A stretch of DNA of 28,770 nt, taken from the NCBI GenBank assembly GCA_001662425.1, contig BDDC01000155.1, positions 24,120 to 52,889 of the forward strand, written 5' to 3'. The position numbers and the translations under genes were made by a program. Source of the stretch: Chlamydomonas sphaeroides. Lineage: Eukaryota > Chlorophyta > Chlorophyceae > Chlamydomonadales > Chlamydomonadaceae. Under the pieces are notes generated by a model that searched no databases, had not been told where the DNA came from, and was given only the letters and a program-made list of their open reading frames with translations. This document shows positions 11,270 to 20,536 of this stretch, in pieces. Numbering within the stretch: position 1 is the stretch's first letter; the number at the start of each line of letters is the position of its first letter.

Positions 11270-14200
11270 TCACCCGGCCACGTCGAAGTCCAGGTTCTGG
11301 GTGCCCGTGAGGGTGCCGATCTGCGACCGCGAGCCGCTGAACTTGGTGCCCGCGCCGTAGCCCACAACGCTGCCCTCTGCGGTGGCAGCGCAGCACGGCG
11401 GCAGCAGCACGCCAGCCCAGCGGCAGGTGGCGGGCAGGGCACAGGACGGCGTCGCGTCGCAGGACAGGTGCCATGCCAGGTGGCCGAACATGGCATACAG
11501 CATTCCATGCCAGGATGCCTCCTGGCCCGCCTGTCGGCAAAAACGCGCACACACGCACCCGCGCCCGCGGTTGCGCCGCCGCCGCCTCCGATGGAGGCCG
11601 ACGAGGAGGACTTGGTCAGCGACTCGGAGGGCGCCGTGAAGTAGTAGCCGCGCCCAAAGGTGAGGCCGCTGAGCGACACGCCCGCCTGCCGGGCCGGCTC
11701 TGCGCCGGGGCCGCGGGTGGGGGTTACAGGCGGGCGACATGCCTCAGTGCGAGGGCGGCTGCCGGCTGCTGATTGACGCCCTCTAAGTGCATTGGGTCAA
11801 CGCTAGTCCACCCTGCAGAAGGCGGCGATGAGCGTGAGCGCGGAGGCAGGCGCGGCTGGCGGCCCTACCCTGGGGCGCGCCGGTAAAGGTGTTGGTGCCC
11901 AGCGAGCCGTTGCGCAGCAGGCTCTGGCTCACGCCGCGGATGGCCGCGGACACGCTCTGCGGCAGCGGGGGCGCACGCACGGGTGGGGCACACATGTACG
12001 GACTGCGGCACACATGTACGGGTGGGGCACACATGTACGGACTGGGGCACACATGTACGGACTGGGGCACACATGTACGGGTGGGTCACACATCTACGGA
12101 CTGGGGCACACATCTACGGACTGTGGCACACATGTACAGGTGGGGCACGCAGCTCCAGATCCAGGCTTACCCAGGCCAGCGCCAGCTGGTTGCCGCTGCC
12201 GCCTCGTGCAATGCGGCGCCGGCAGCGGGGCACAGCCTCACACTTCCTTGACATCAGAGCGCGCCGCGGCCCTCGTCGCCTTGCGTGCGGCATCAACACA
12301 CACGCTGTTCTACCTAACACTGGGACACACACTCTGTGCACTCCGCGCCGAGGCCCAAGGGGCCCCGGGCCAGCGCACCCCCGTGCCCAGGCCTGGCCGC
12401 CCCACCTGCACCACGGTGGCCACGTTGAGGCCGGTGGCGGTGTTCTGGGTGCTGCCGGTGGTGGTGGCGGCGCCGTCGCGCACCGCGGCGCTGGTGCTGC
12501 GCGTGCGGCTGCTGGCGGTCTGCGGCACGATGAGCGGCCCCGCGTAGTAGCTGGACAGGAAGCGCTCGTAGTCTGCGGGGGAAAGGGGGATGGGTGGGTT
12601 GGGGGGATGGGTGGCAGGGCGGGTGGAGCAGCTCGCAACGACTGGGGTCGGGAAGGACGCGCCCGCGCCCGTCCCGCCGGTCGCCAAACCTCGCCCACCA
12701 GCCGCCGCAGCCCTCCCTCCCGCCGGCCGCCCCCGGCCTTCCGCCAGCTGCCGCCACTAAGGCGTTACAGACGGGGAGCAGCTCTGGGACGGGCCGTGGT
12801 GGTCTTGAGCCGGCTCCAGTGATCATGCACTTGCGGCTCGGCCCTGCTGTGTGGGAGCTGCTGAGCGGCATACGGTAGTGCCGCAGGGCATGGGAGCGGC
12901 GCGGACCCGCCTATGCTGCGTTCACGCCGCGTCCCTACCCGTGTAGAAGTACGAGTACTGCCCGGCCCTGCCGTACTCGAGTGAGGTGGCCAGCAGCACA
13001 TCTGAGTGGGGAGCGACGCCGCAACGAGTGAGGCGCGGCACGGCACAGAGTCAGGCTCCAAGTGGCAGGACAACCAGCCGTGGAATGTGGCTAGTTGCGC
13101 CCCTGGCGTCACGCTGTGAGACCAGCGGGCATACGTCACTCACCGAATGGGTCGTACAGGTATGCATCCTCCACAATCGCAGCCGTGTTATTGCCAGACG
13201 GGCCGGTGCCGCCGCCGCTGCTCCGTAGCTGCCCACTGGTGCCGTCGTCTTCGCCACCCTTGCCGTCGCCCGTGCTGCTGTCTCGCGGCGGCGGCCGAGG
13301 GATGCCGTGCAGCGCCGCCAGGCGCCCGCCTTTCCTAGCCGCAGCCGCAGCCGCAGCCGCCGCGGCGCGCGCCAGCTGCAGCTCGAGATCGTCGACATCG
13401 CCGCCGCCGACGCCGCCTTCGCCGTGATCGTCCATCTCGTACGACATGTCGTACTCATTGTTGTACCATGTCGACATGTAGCCGTTCCAGTACTCGTACT
13501 CGGATTGCAGCTCGGCCGCCTCCGCCGCCTCCTGCTGCTCCCGGGACATGCCTCCTTCCGCCGGCTGCCCCACTGCCGCATTGGGCCCGCCGCCCGCGTC
13601 GCGCCGCCCGGCCGCGTCGCCCTCTGCCGTATCCTTGACCTGCCCTTGCTGCTGGGGATTGCCCTGGCCCTGCGGCCCCTGCTGCTGGCGGTCCGGCGGC
13701 GCGGGCGGCTTGCGGGGCTTGTCTAGCCGCCGCTGCGCCAGGGCGGTGCTGAGCACGTTGGTCACAACGTTGACGTCACCGAAGGGCACCGCGCCCACGG
13801 CCCTGCGAGCAGCACCACAGCAACGCGGAGTGTTGTACAGGCTGGCCACCAGCAGACGCGTGCAAGCACTGGCGGCTGCAATACCCGCCTGCCCGTCTCG
13901 AGGCCGTCCGAAGCCGCGCCGCTGCGGTCGCTTGCGACGGCAAAGTCAAAGCCCTGCTGCGTAGCGCCGCCGAAGCTGTTTGCGGCGGCGAAGGAGACGC
14001 CGAAGGGGAAGGTGGGGCCTCTGAAGGTGGTGGCCAGCGCTGCGTTGGCTGAGTCGTCTGGAGCGCCGGGCACAAGGGGCAACAGAGCTCGGCTGCAGCA
14101 CGCCGTCGGCACGATTCGCACAAGCCACAACACCCCCGCGAAGCACCGGCACCAGGTGGCCTGTCCCACCTCTGCCCGCCGTGTCCTGCGTCTGCCGGAG

Positions 14201-16076
14201 GGCCAGCGCCAGCAGACCCACAATCTCGTAGTCGTTGGGGAAGGAGTTCAAGGCCCGGCTGAGCGGCAGGCGGAAGGCGCCAAACACCTGCGGTACGGGC
14301 ACACCACGGGGCGCGGTGCCAACACAGCCCTTGGCAGCTAGGCTGCAGGCGCGCAGCTGGAAGCGGACCCCGCGGACCTGCCCACCTCAGGCCTGGCCTT
14401 ATAAGCCCAGCCCGCTGGCACAACGCTGGCAGTAGCGCCTCCCGACCATAACCATGTCGCCGCCCACGGACCCAAGGCTTCTCGCCCCCGCCCAGTACGG
14501 GCCTCGGCGCCTCCGCAGCGGCGAACAAACCTGCAGTAGGCTCCTGCCGCCGCCCTGCCCGAGTCCTCCCGAAGCGCTGCCCAACCCCGAGCCGCCGTCT
14601 TCCGTCCAGGCGCCTGCCGCGACGCGAGTAGTGGTGTCGTTGGTGGGAACGCTGCCGCACGCGCCCGCGGCCTCCGCGGCAGCCGCAGCGGCAGCCGCTG
14701 CCGCCATCCGCTCCGCTGCTGGCGCGGCGCCGGCGCCTCGCGAGCCAGGGCCGGACAGCACGTGCGCCAAGAGGCACGCCAGGTGCTCAGCCTGCGGCAT
14801 TCCGATGGCGCTGCCACCGCCTGCGCTACCCGCTGGGCTGTTGACTGAAGCTCCCATACCTCGCGGCAGCACAGGACTGGCGCTCGCCACCGCCACGGCC
14901 GCATCAAACGCCGCGCCGCCGTCCGCGCGGAATGGCCCGGCCCCCGTCAGCGGCGCCCGGTCCCGCCGAGCCAGCAGATCAGGTCTGGCAGAGGCCGCGC
15001 CTGTGCTCATGCGGCCGGCAAGCCCCGCGTGCTGCGCTCTGCCGCCCATCGCAGCCGCGCCTTCCAGCGGCGCCAGGAGGCCGCCCGGAGCCACGCAGTG
15101 CTCGTAGGGTGCCGTGTGGCGCAGCGCGCCCTGCGGCTGGGCACCGCCGGCCGCCGCCGTCCCCAGCACCGCCGCCTCCACCGCCCAGGCCAGAAGGTCT
15201 GAGCAGGGCGCAGGCCGAAGGCTGAGCCCAGGGCGGCGCCGTGGCGGCGTCGCGGGATCGAGCGCCGAGTTAGCAATCCCCTGCCGGCCCGCCGGCCCCC
15301 AGGTAGCTGGCAGGTGCGCCGCGCCCTGCTGCAGGGGCCGCGGCTCCGTCGCCTTGTGGATAGCCGCCCCTGCCTCTAGCTCTAGGCTGCTGCCGGCTGC
15401 CCCTGGCGGTCCCACTGTCAGCTTGGCGTCGGGCGCGCCCTGCGCTGCGGCCGCAGCGCCCGGGGCGGCTCCTGCTGCTGCTGTTGCTGGCCCTTCCCCT
15501 GTCACGCTGGTCGGCAGCACTGGTTGCGCCGGCTGCTGGGGCGCTCCACCGGCGGCCGTGCGGGCCCCCCTGGGTTGCGGCCCCGACAGCACCTGCGTTC
15601 CGACCCCACGCCGCCACAGACACACCGACATGCGCAAGGCGGGGCCGGATGTGGGGGGTGGTTGCGAAGCGAGGCGGCGCATGAACGCATGTCATGCACG
15701 GGGCTGGCGGGCAAGGGGGTGGTGCATGGCCGGCCCACGCTTCGCTCGCCGCCGCGACCCGCGCCACCGCACGCACCCTCAGCTCTTGCAGCAGCTGCGC
15801 CCAGGCCGAGTCCGCCACGGCGTGTGGAGCAGGCTGTGCCGTCGGCAGGGCGGCTCGTGGGCTCGCCGCCGGTGGGTCGCGTGCGCCGTCGCTCGCAGCG
15901 CCCGCTTCAGGCCTCGGCGGGTCGGTGATGGACGAGGAGCCGGCCCTAGCGGCCCAAGCTGCTGCCAGCCACAGCACCAGGAACAACTGCGACGCTGTGG
16001 CTACAGGCAGCGCGACGCGCGACTTAGCCGGGTGCCGCTCGTGGGCAGTCGCTGCGGCGGCACTGTGCGGCATCAT
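11270..16076 (-). CDS. Secreted Ala/Gly/Pro-rich protein of unknown function (10-exon model)
   Basis: Exons (minus order): 15777-16076, 14531-15592, 14170-14287, 13889-14057, 13144-13802, 12939-13001, 12406-12572, 11869-11956, 11559-11699, 11270-11376. All phases agree and give about 957 residues. The N-terminus has a basic start, then a hydrophobic core (LFLVLWLAAAWA) and a likely cleavage after ARA, so it should enter the secretory pathway. Residues 101-454 (exon 2) are Ala/Gly/Pro low complexity. The second half has less repetitive segments (for example VPFGDVNVVTN and LSGLTFGRGYYF), a Gln-rich stretch, a Tyr/acidic stretch near 650-677 and an Ala run. No C-terminal membrane or GPI signal is visible, and the chain ends in DFDVAG. 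Dibasic sites include R574-R575, and a Gly-Arg-Arg lies at 615-617. The intron between exons 4 and 5 needs a GC donor. I recognise no family. Cell-wall protein or peptide precursor are both possible. Confidence 0.72.
11983..12141. repeat. 19/20-bp minisatellite, about eight units, in an intron
   Basis: Two related unit types alternate: a 19-base unit GTGGGGCACACATGTACGG and a 20-base unit ACTGGGGCACACATGTACGG, with one or two substitutions in later copies (ACATCTACGG, GTGGGTCACA). The order is roughly 19, 20, 19, 20, 20, 19, 20, 20. It lies in the intron between exons 7 and 8 of the secreted-protein gene. Each unit contains the palindrome ACATGT or a near copy. Confidence 0.93.
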
Positions 16077-16751
16077 ACGTGAAGGCGAGACGCAGCGCGC
16101 CAGGACGCGTTACACTTACACCGCACTGCATCCTGGAGGGGCTCGGCGCAGCGGCACGAAACCCTCGGCCCGTCCAAGGTACGGGCCAAGCCAACCCAGA
16201 CCAACGCAGGCGCTGCTGCGCGTGTTGGCAAGCGCATGTGCGGCAGAGTCCTTGCGAGTGTGCAGGGGGGTTGCGCAGAGCCGACACCGACGCCGCAGCC
16301 GCAAACTCGTTGGCAACAACTTGGGACGCACACCTAACGAATAAGAACAACACGTGCAATTCCATGCAATCGGTCATCCAAGCGCCCATAGCGACATAAG
16401 ATGAGTTCGGCCGGCGTACGTAGCAGAGGGTGGCAAGTACGTAAGGGCAGACGGCATCATCTTGTAGCCGCACATACATACCTCGACGTAGACGCCCTCC
16501 TGAAATCCCCTGCGAGGAAGGTCGGGTGAGCCCCGGCTCGAAGTTCAGTGTCGGAAGCAGTACAGAGCCGGAGTGGGATAAATAGACAGCACCAAAGCTT
16601 TCATGCACTATCAGACGTGCAAAGTTCGTGCACCACACACAAATATAATAGGCGTTCACTGCACATTTACGCGCTCAACATTCGCACGTCCGCACCTGTT
16701 CCCCTGCGCCCCTTCCTCTGCTGTTACGCCAGCCAGAAAGCCAAACGTGAC
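16077..16751. promoter_or_regulatory. Divergent promoter region of two secreted-protein genes
   Basis: This gap of about 675 bases separates the starts of the minus-strand secreted-protein gene (16076) and the plus-strand GPI-protein gene (16752). It must carry both promoters. The right half is AT-richer than average. No gene is supported inside it. Sharing one intergenic promoter region may allow co-regulation of the two secreted proteins (inference). Confidence 0.55.
16641..16650 (+). promoter_or_regulatory. Candidate TATA box of the GPI-protein gene
   Basis: AAATATAATA lies 102 bases before the start codon at 16752 and stands out in a GC-rich setting. A start of transcription near 16670 would give a 5' UTR of about 80 bases. 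A second weaker candidate, GATAAATAG, is near 16577. Confidence 0.4.
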
Positions 16752-19140
16752 ATGCGTGGCGTAGCATTGCTGCTGGCCCTTGTGGCCGGCGCTGCCGTCT
16801 TCGCGACTGCACAGAACGCCGACTACAACCTCGGCTCAACCAGGGTAAGAGGCCCCACGTATGCTAACGTGCCAGATGTCAAGGCTGTCCCTCCTAAGGG
16901 GGCCTCGCTGGACTTGTTGAGCGGGATTCCAACTCGGCATGTGCGGCATGAGTTCGGATGCGCTTCGAACGCGTCGTGTTGCGGCCCTGGTACTGACCAG
17001 GGTCAGCGCAGACACCCTCATGGTTGCTGCTATGCAGCAGGCGTAGACGGGCCGTCCGCGACGTATTGGCATGTGGGCATGTGTCCGGCTCCTCAACACC
17101 CGCCCCAACCCCTCTGTGCCACCTGTGCCCGTCATGCACTTGTCGGACTAGGTGCGCTTCCTTGGGAAGTCGCCCAACTTCCAGATCTACCCCAACACGA
17201 CGCGTGACCCTGACACCTTCGTGGCTCTCAAGATCAGCAAGGTAGGAGGGTGTAGCACGCCCCACAGCGTGGTAGGGTAGTATCTGGTGGTCCGTGGCGG
17301 TCCGTGGCGGTCCATGTGACAAACTCGCTGCACGCCTCCTTCTCATCCCGCACCGCACAGCTCGTCGAGGTCGAGGCCGATGGCAAGAAGGTCAACTCTC
17401 ACGCCATCATGTCGCTGGCCTCGGCCAACGCCGGTACGACGTCGTGCAATGCGTGAGGGGCTGCGCGGCCATTGGTTGCCGGTAGTTGGTCCAGCAGACC
17501 GCGCCGTACTCACTGCTTGCGTGCCTCGCCGGCCCAACGCCCCGCACCACCGCAGGCGCCACCTGGGTGGTCAGCAACATGACCATGAACAGCGGCAACA
17601 AGAACGTTACCATGACTGTGGCCACCCTGACGGTCGTCCAGAGCGACTTCACCACCGCGCAGTGCACCAATGGCGGCGGCGGCGGCGGTGGCAGCGGCGG
17701 CGGTGGCAATGGCGGCGGCAACGGCGGCGGCAACGGGCGCCGCATGATGCTGGGCATGCCTGGCCGTACCCTGCTGTCCGGCGGCGTCCCCACGGTCACT
17801 GTTGACATTTACTTCGGCCTGAACGACACCGCGGCGTTCCCCTACGGCAAGGTACGGCAGGGCGCCACCTGCTGCGCCCTTCTGCAGCCGCCCTTCTGCA
17901 GCTGCACTGCGGCCGGACAGTAACCCCTTCAGCCTACCCCAGCCGCCGGCCCCCACGAAAGCAAGGGTCCCACAAACGCACCTCGCTCCCGCTTATTCTC
18001 GCTGCTGGCACGCCATCCCCTCTTCCCCGCAGGACAAGAACGTTTCGGTCGGTGCGGGTGGCATCAAGTTTTCGATTACCGCCGAGGACTGGCCCTTCTG
18101 CAACACCACCAACGCACTGGAGCTGCAGATCGACATGAGCGTCAAGCTCGGCAGCGCCTCGGAGGGCCCCACCAACATCAACTTCACCAACGGCAGCAAC
18201 GGTGAGACGGGTGTGCTGTCCGGCAGTCACCCGTGGTGTCGTTCTGGGCGCAGTCATGGACGCCCGCGCGCTGGTCCGCCCAAGGCGGCGGCAGCGCGCA
18301 CCTACAAGCGGCTGAGGTAGCCAATTGTGACTTAAAAGCCGTGTGGCCCACTGGCTTGGTGTGCGCCCCTTCCCCGCAGGCGACAAGATCGTATCTCTGC
18401 CCATGGGCAACGGCACCGTCGCCAACATCAGCTTCGCCAACTACGCTTGTGAGCAGGGTTTGCTCCTTGAAGGCCTTGACCAGAGCCAGGGGAGGGCGGG
18501 CAATAGGGCCCCGGAATCTTGCGGCTCCGGCTGGGGGCCGAGGGGCTGGGAGCCCCGCACAGGCGGTGCTCGCGCTGAGCCCGGCCCTCTTCCGCCCCTG
18601 TGTCCCGCAGATGAGAACGAGAACGGCACCAAGTCGATGCCTGTGACCGTCACCACGCCCACCGACACGGCCTCCAGGGGCCAGGTGCGGCTGCGGCTGC
18701 GCGCCCGTCTGAGCACCTGCCGGCTCCGCCTGGCCTTGCTGTGCGTCTTCGCGCCTCGGCTTGCGCATGCGCCCTGCGCCGCAACGAGCCGCCGGCTCCG
18801 CGCTGCTCGATCCAAGCGCCGTGTCCGGGGCGTGCGCCTCGCGCCTGCCACCTCCGCCTGCCATATGCCCCCGCTCCTTGGCCCTGGCCATGCCGCTCAC
18901 TCCATTCGCCTGGGCGCCCTCCCCTCCCCCCAGATCATTGTCAAGCTGCCCAACCCCGCCCCCAACACCACCGTCTACTACGACCCCACCGTCACCGTCT
19001 CGACCACCTCCACCTCGGGCACTGGCGGCACCGGCGGCACCGGGGGCACCGGCGGCGGCGGCGGCTCGGCGGCGGGCGCGCGCATGTCGGTCTGGGCGCT
19101 GCTGGCGGGCCTAATGCTGAGCGCGTTCATGCGCCTATAG
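16752..19140 (+). CDS. Secreted, probably GPI-anchored glycoprotein (8 exons)
   Basis: Exons: 16752-16844, 17152-17241, 17361-17433, 17556-17851, 18033-18201, 18380-18448, 18611-18684, 18934-19140; all phases agree and give about 356 residues. The protein starts with a signal peptide (MRGVALLLALVAGAAVFATA) and ends with a Thr/Ser/Gly linker, small residues (SAAGA) and a hydrophobic tail (WALLAGLMLSAF), the pattern of a GPI-attachment signal. About twelve N-glycosylation sequons are visible (for example NTT, NMT, NVT, NIS). A poly-Gly/Asn tract at about 125-146 is followed by Arg-Arg. The segment FPYGK, then KFSITAEDWPFC, looks like a conserved extracellular beta-rich core, but I cannot name a family. 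It probably sits on the outer plasma membrane or in the cell wall. The start at 16752 is chosen because it gives the signal peptide; an upstream in-frame Met at 16548 would bury it. Confidence 0.85.
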
Positions 19141-19382
19141 TATGTTTGTTCACGTGTGCGCCGGCGAGGCGCGGAGCAAATAAGCAGCGCTGCTAGCTGC
19201 GGCTGTAGCGCGGCGAGGCAACAAGTGGCTGTGGGCGTTGCGGCGTTGCGCCGAAAGGTCCGGCGCCGGGGCCCGTGTGGCTGCGACCGTATGTATGCGT
19301 TTAGTGGCCTGTGAGCCGTGGTGGCGATTGATGGTGTTCAGAATAAAGCATGCGCGACGATGCCGGGTGGAGGTGCCAACGC

Positions 19383-19462
19383 ACCCTATATCAGGAGCCG
19401 GCATCCTATACCGGAAGCCGGCTCCCTATACCAGGAGCCGGCACCTTATACCAGGAGCAGGG
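19383..19462. repeat. Four-copy 20-bp tandem repeat in a 3' UTR
   Basis: Four adjacent 20-base copies close to TCCCTATACCAGGAGCCGGC occupy 19383-19402, 19403-19422, 19423-19442 and 19443-19462, with one to four differences each. The unit contains the near-inverted pair GCCGGC and a CTATA core. It is about 240 bases after the GPI-protein stop and before the likely polyadenylation signal, so it is probably transcribed. Confidence 0.93.
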
Positions 19463-19583
19463 TATGCTCTGCTCCTGCGCCTAGACCCCGATGCGTAACT
19501 GACTCACCTGCACATATGACGATGATGAGGGCGCGGCTACACCCGGAGTGCAGCCTGCTAGGTGCAGGAGGCGCCGTGACGCG

Positions 19584-19588
19584 TGTAA
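19584..19588 (+). terminator. Candidate polyadenylation signal TGTAA for the GPI-protein gene
   Basis: A plus-strand TGTAA about 445 bases after the stop codon at 19138-19140. An AATAAA occurs earlier, near 19341, but the chlorophyte signal is normally TGTAA, so this site is preferred. Confidence 0.45.
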
Positions 19589-20067
19589 CGCCCCCTCGTA
19601 GCACAGCCGCGCCTGCCTCACTCGGATCCATGCTTCCGAGTTCCGACCAGCTTTCGCACCAAACCCAGTTGCAAGCCCGCGCACGGCCGCCGAGTACCAG
19701 GAGCCGCGCGCAAGGCTTGCCGGCCGCTCCCAGCGTCAAAAGCAGGTGCCGTCCGGCTCCACGCCTGCTCCACGCTGCGTTCGCGTATGACGGCGAGTGC
19801 AGCCTGGCACCGCGTCATGGCTCCAGGTGCCCGGCACGGCGTGGCCCCGAGCTCGGTAGGCGGCGTCTCCATGCTGGGCAACCATTGAATGCCGGCGTCT
19901 GCGATGCAGGCGGTGCGGTGGCGCTGCGAACGGCCGCGGCTCCGCTGGCAGCAGCGGTAGCAACATCAAAGCTAATTTGCTGAACGGCAAGCAGACCTAG
20001 CGCACGGGCAGTGCGCATCCGCCGCAGCCCCGTGAGGGCGCGGTGTGTCGTCGTGTTGGGTTTCCAA

Positions 20068-20072
20068 TTACA
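20068..20072 (-). terminator. Candidate polyadenylation signal TGTAA for PAM
   Basis: The plus strand reads TTACA, giving TGTAA on the minus strand, about 465 bases after the PAM stop codon at 20537-20539. Position and motif fit a chlorophyte 3' end. Confidence 0.45.
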
Positions 20073-20536
20073 ACCAGAAGGATGCCAGGTGAGGAACAGA
20101 CGTCGTGTTGGGTTGCTGATGGCGAGTGGCTCTGCTGCGTGTGGCAGGCGGGCGAGGAGCGTCATGGTAACCCCAATAATGCTGTACCTTCCATCAATAG
20201 GCCCTGGGGCGTGTGGCACAGCTGCCACTGGCGCACTCGCGCCCTGCCTGACCCGTGACCCCTCGCTTGCGCCGCCGGGCCTGCTGACGCTGCTGCTCGC
20301 GGCACGCGAGCACAATGGCGCTTGGCTGCTGGGCGCACCAACGCCTGCCAGTGAGTTATGACTGCAAGTAGAAGTAGAGCACGGACCAAGCGCAGTCGTT
20401 GCACGTGCACCCGGACGCCTCGCAACGCTTCTCTGTTCCACGCGAACGCATCCTGCCAGTACCAACCAGCCAGTCCCTTCCCCGCCCGCCAACTCTAGCC
20501 GCCGGCCTGAACCACATGCGCGGGTCTCCGCCGCAC

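Larger units (their letters stand above)
19141..20536. other. Convergent 3' regions of GPI-protein gene and PAM
   Basis: No gene is supported in these 1.4 kb. A plus-strand TGTAA at 19584-19588 and a minus-strand TGTAA at 20068-20072 divide it into the likely 3' UTR of the GPI-protein gene, a spacer of about 480 bases, and the likely 3' UTR of PAM. A four-copy 20-base repeat lies in the first of these. A direct repeat of GTCGTGTTGGGTT occurs near 20050 and again near 20102. Confidence 0.5.

Noticed and set aside
11983..12822. Plus-strand open frame over the 19/20-base repeat encoding a repeated His/Thr/Gly pattern
   Set aside because: It is antisense to the secreted-protein gene, covers introns and exons alike, and depends on the repeat array for its apparent pattern.
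16548..16751. Upstream in-frame start for the GPI-type protein
   Set aside because: It would add 68 residues before a clear signal peptide and overlaps the TATA-like element; the start at 16752 is preferred.
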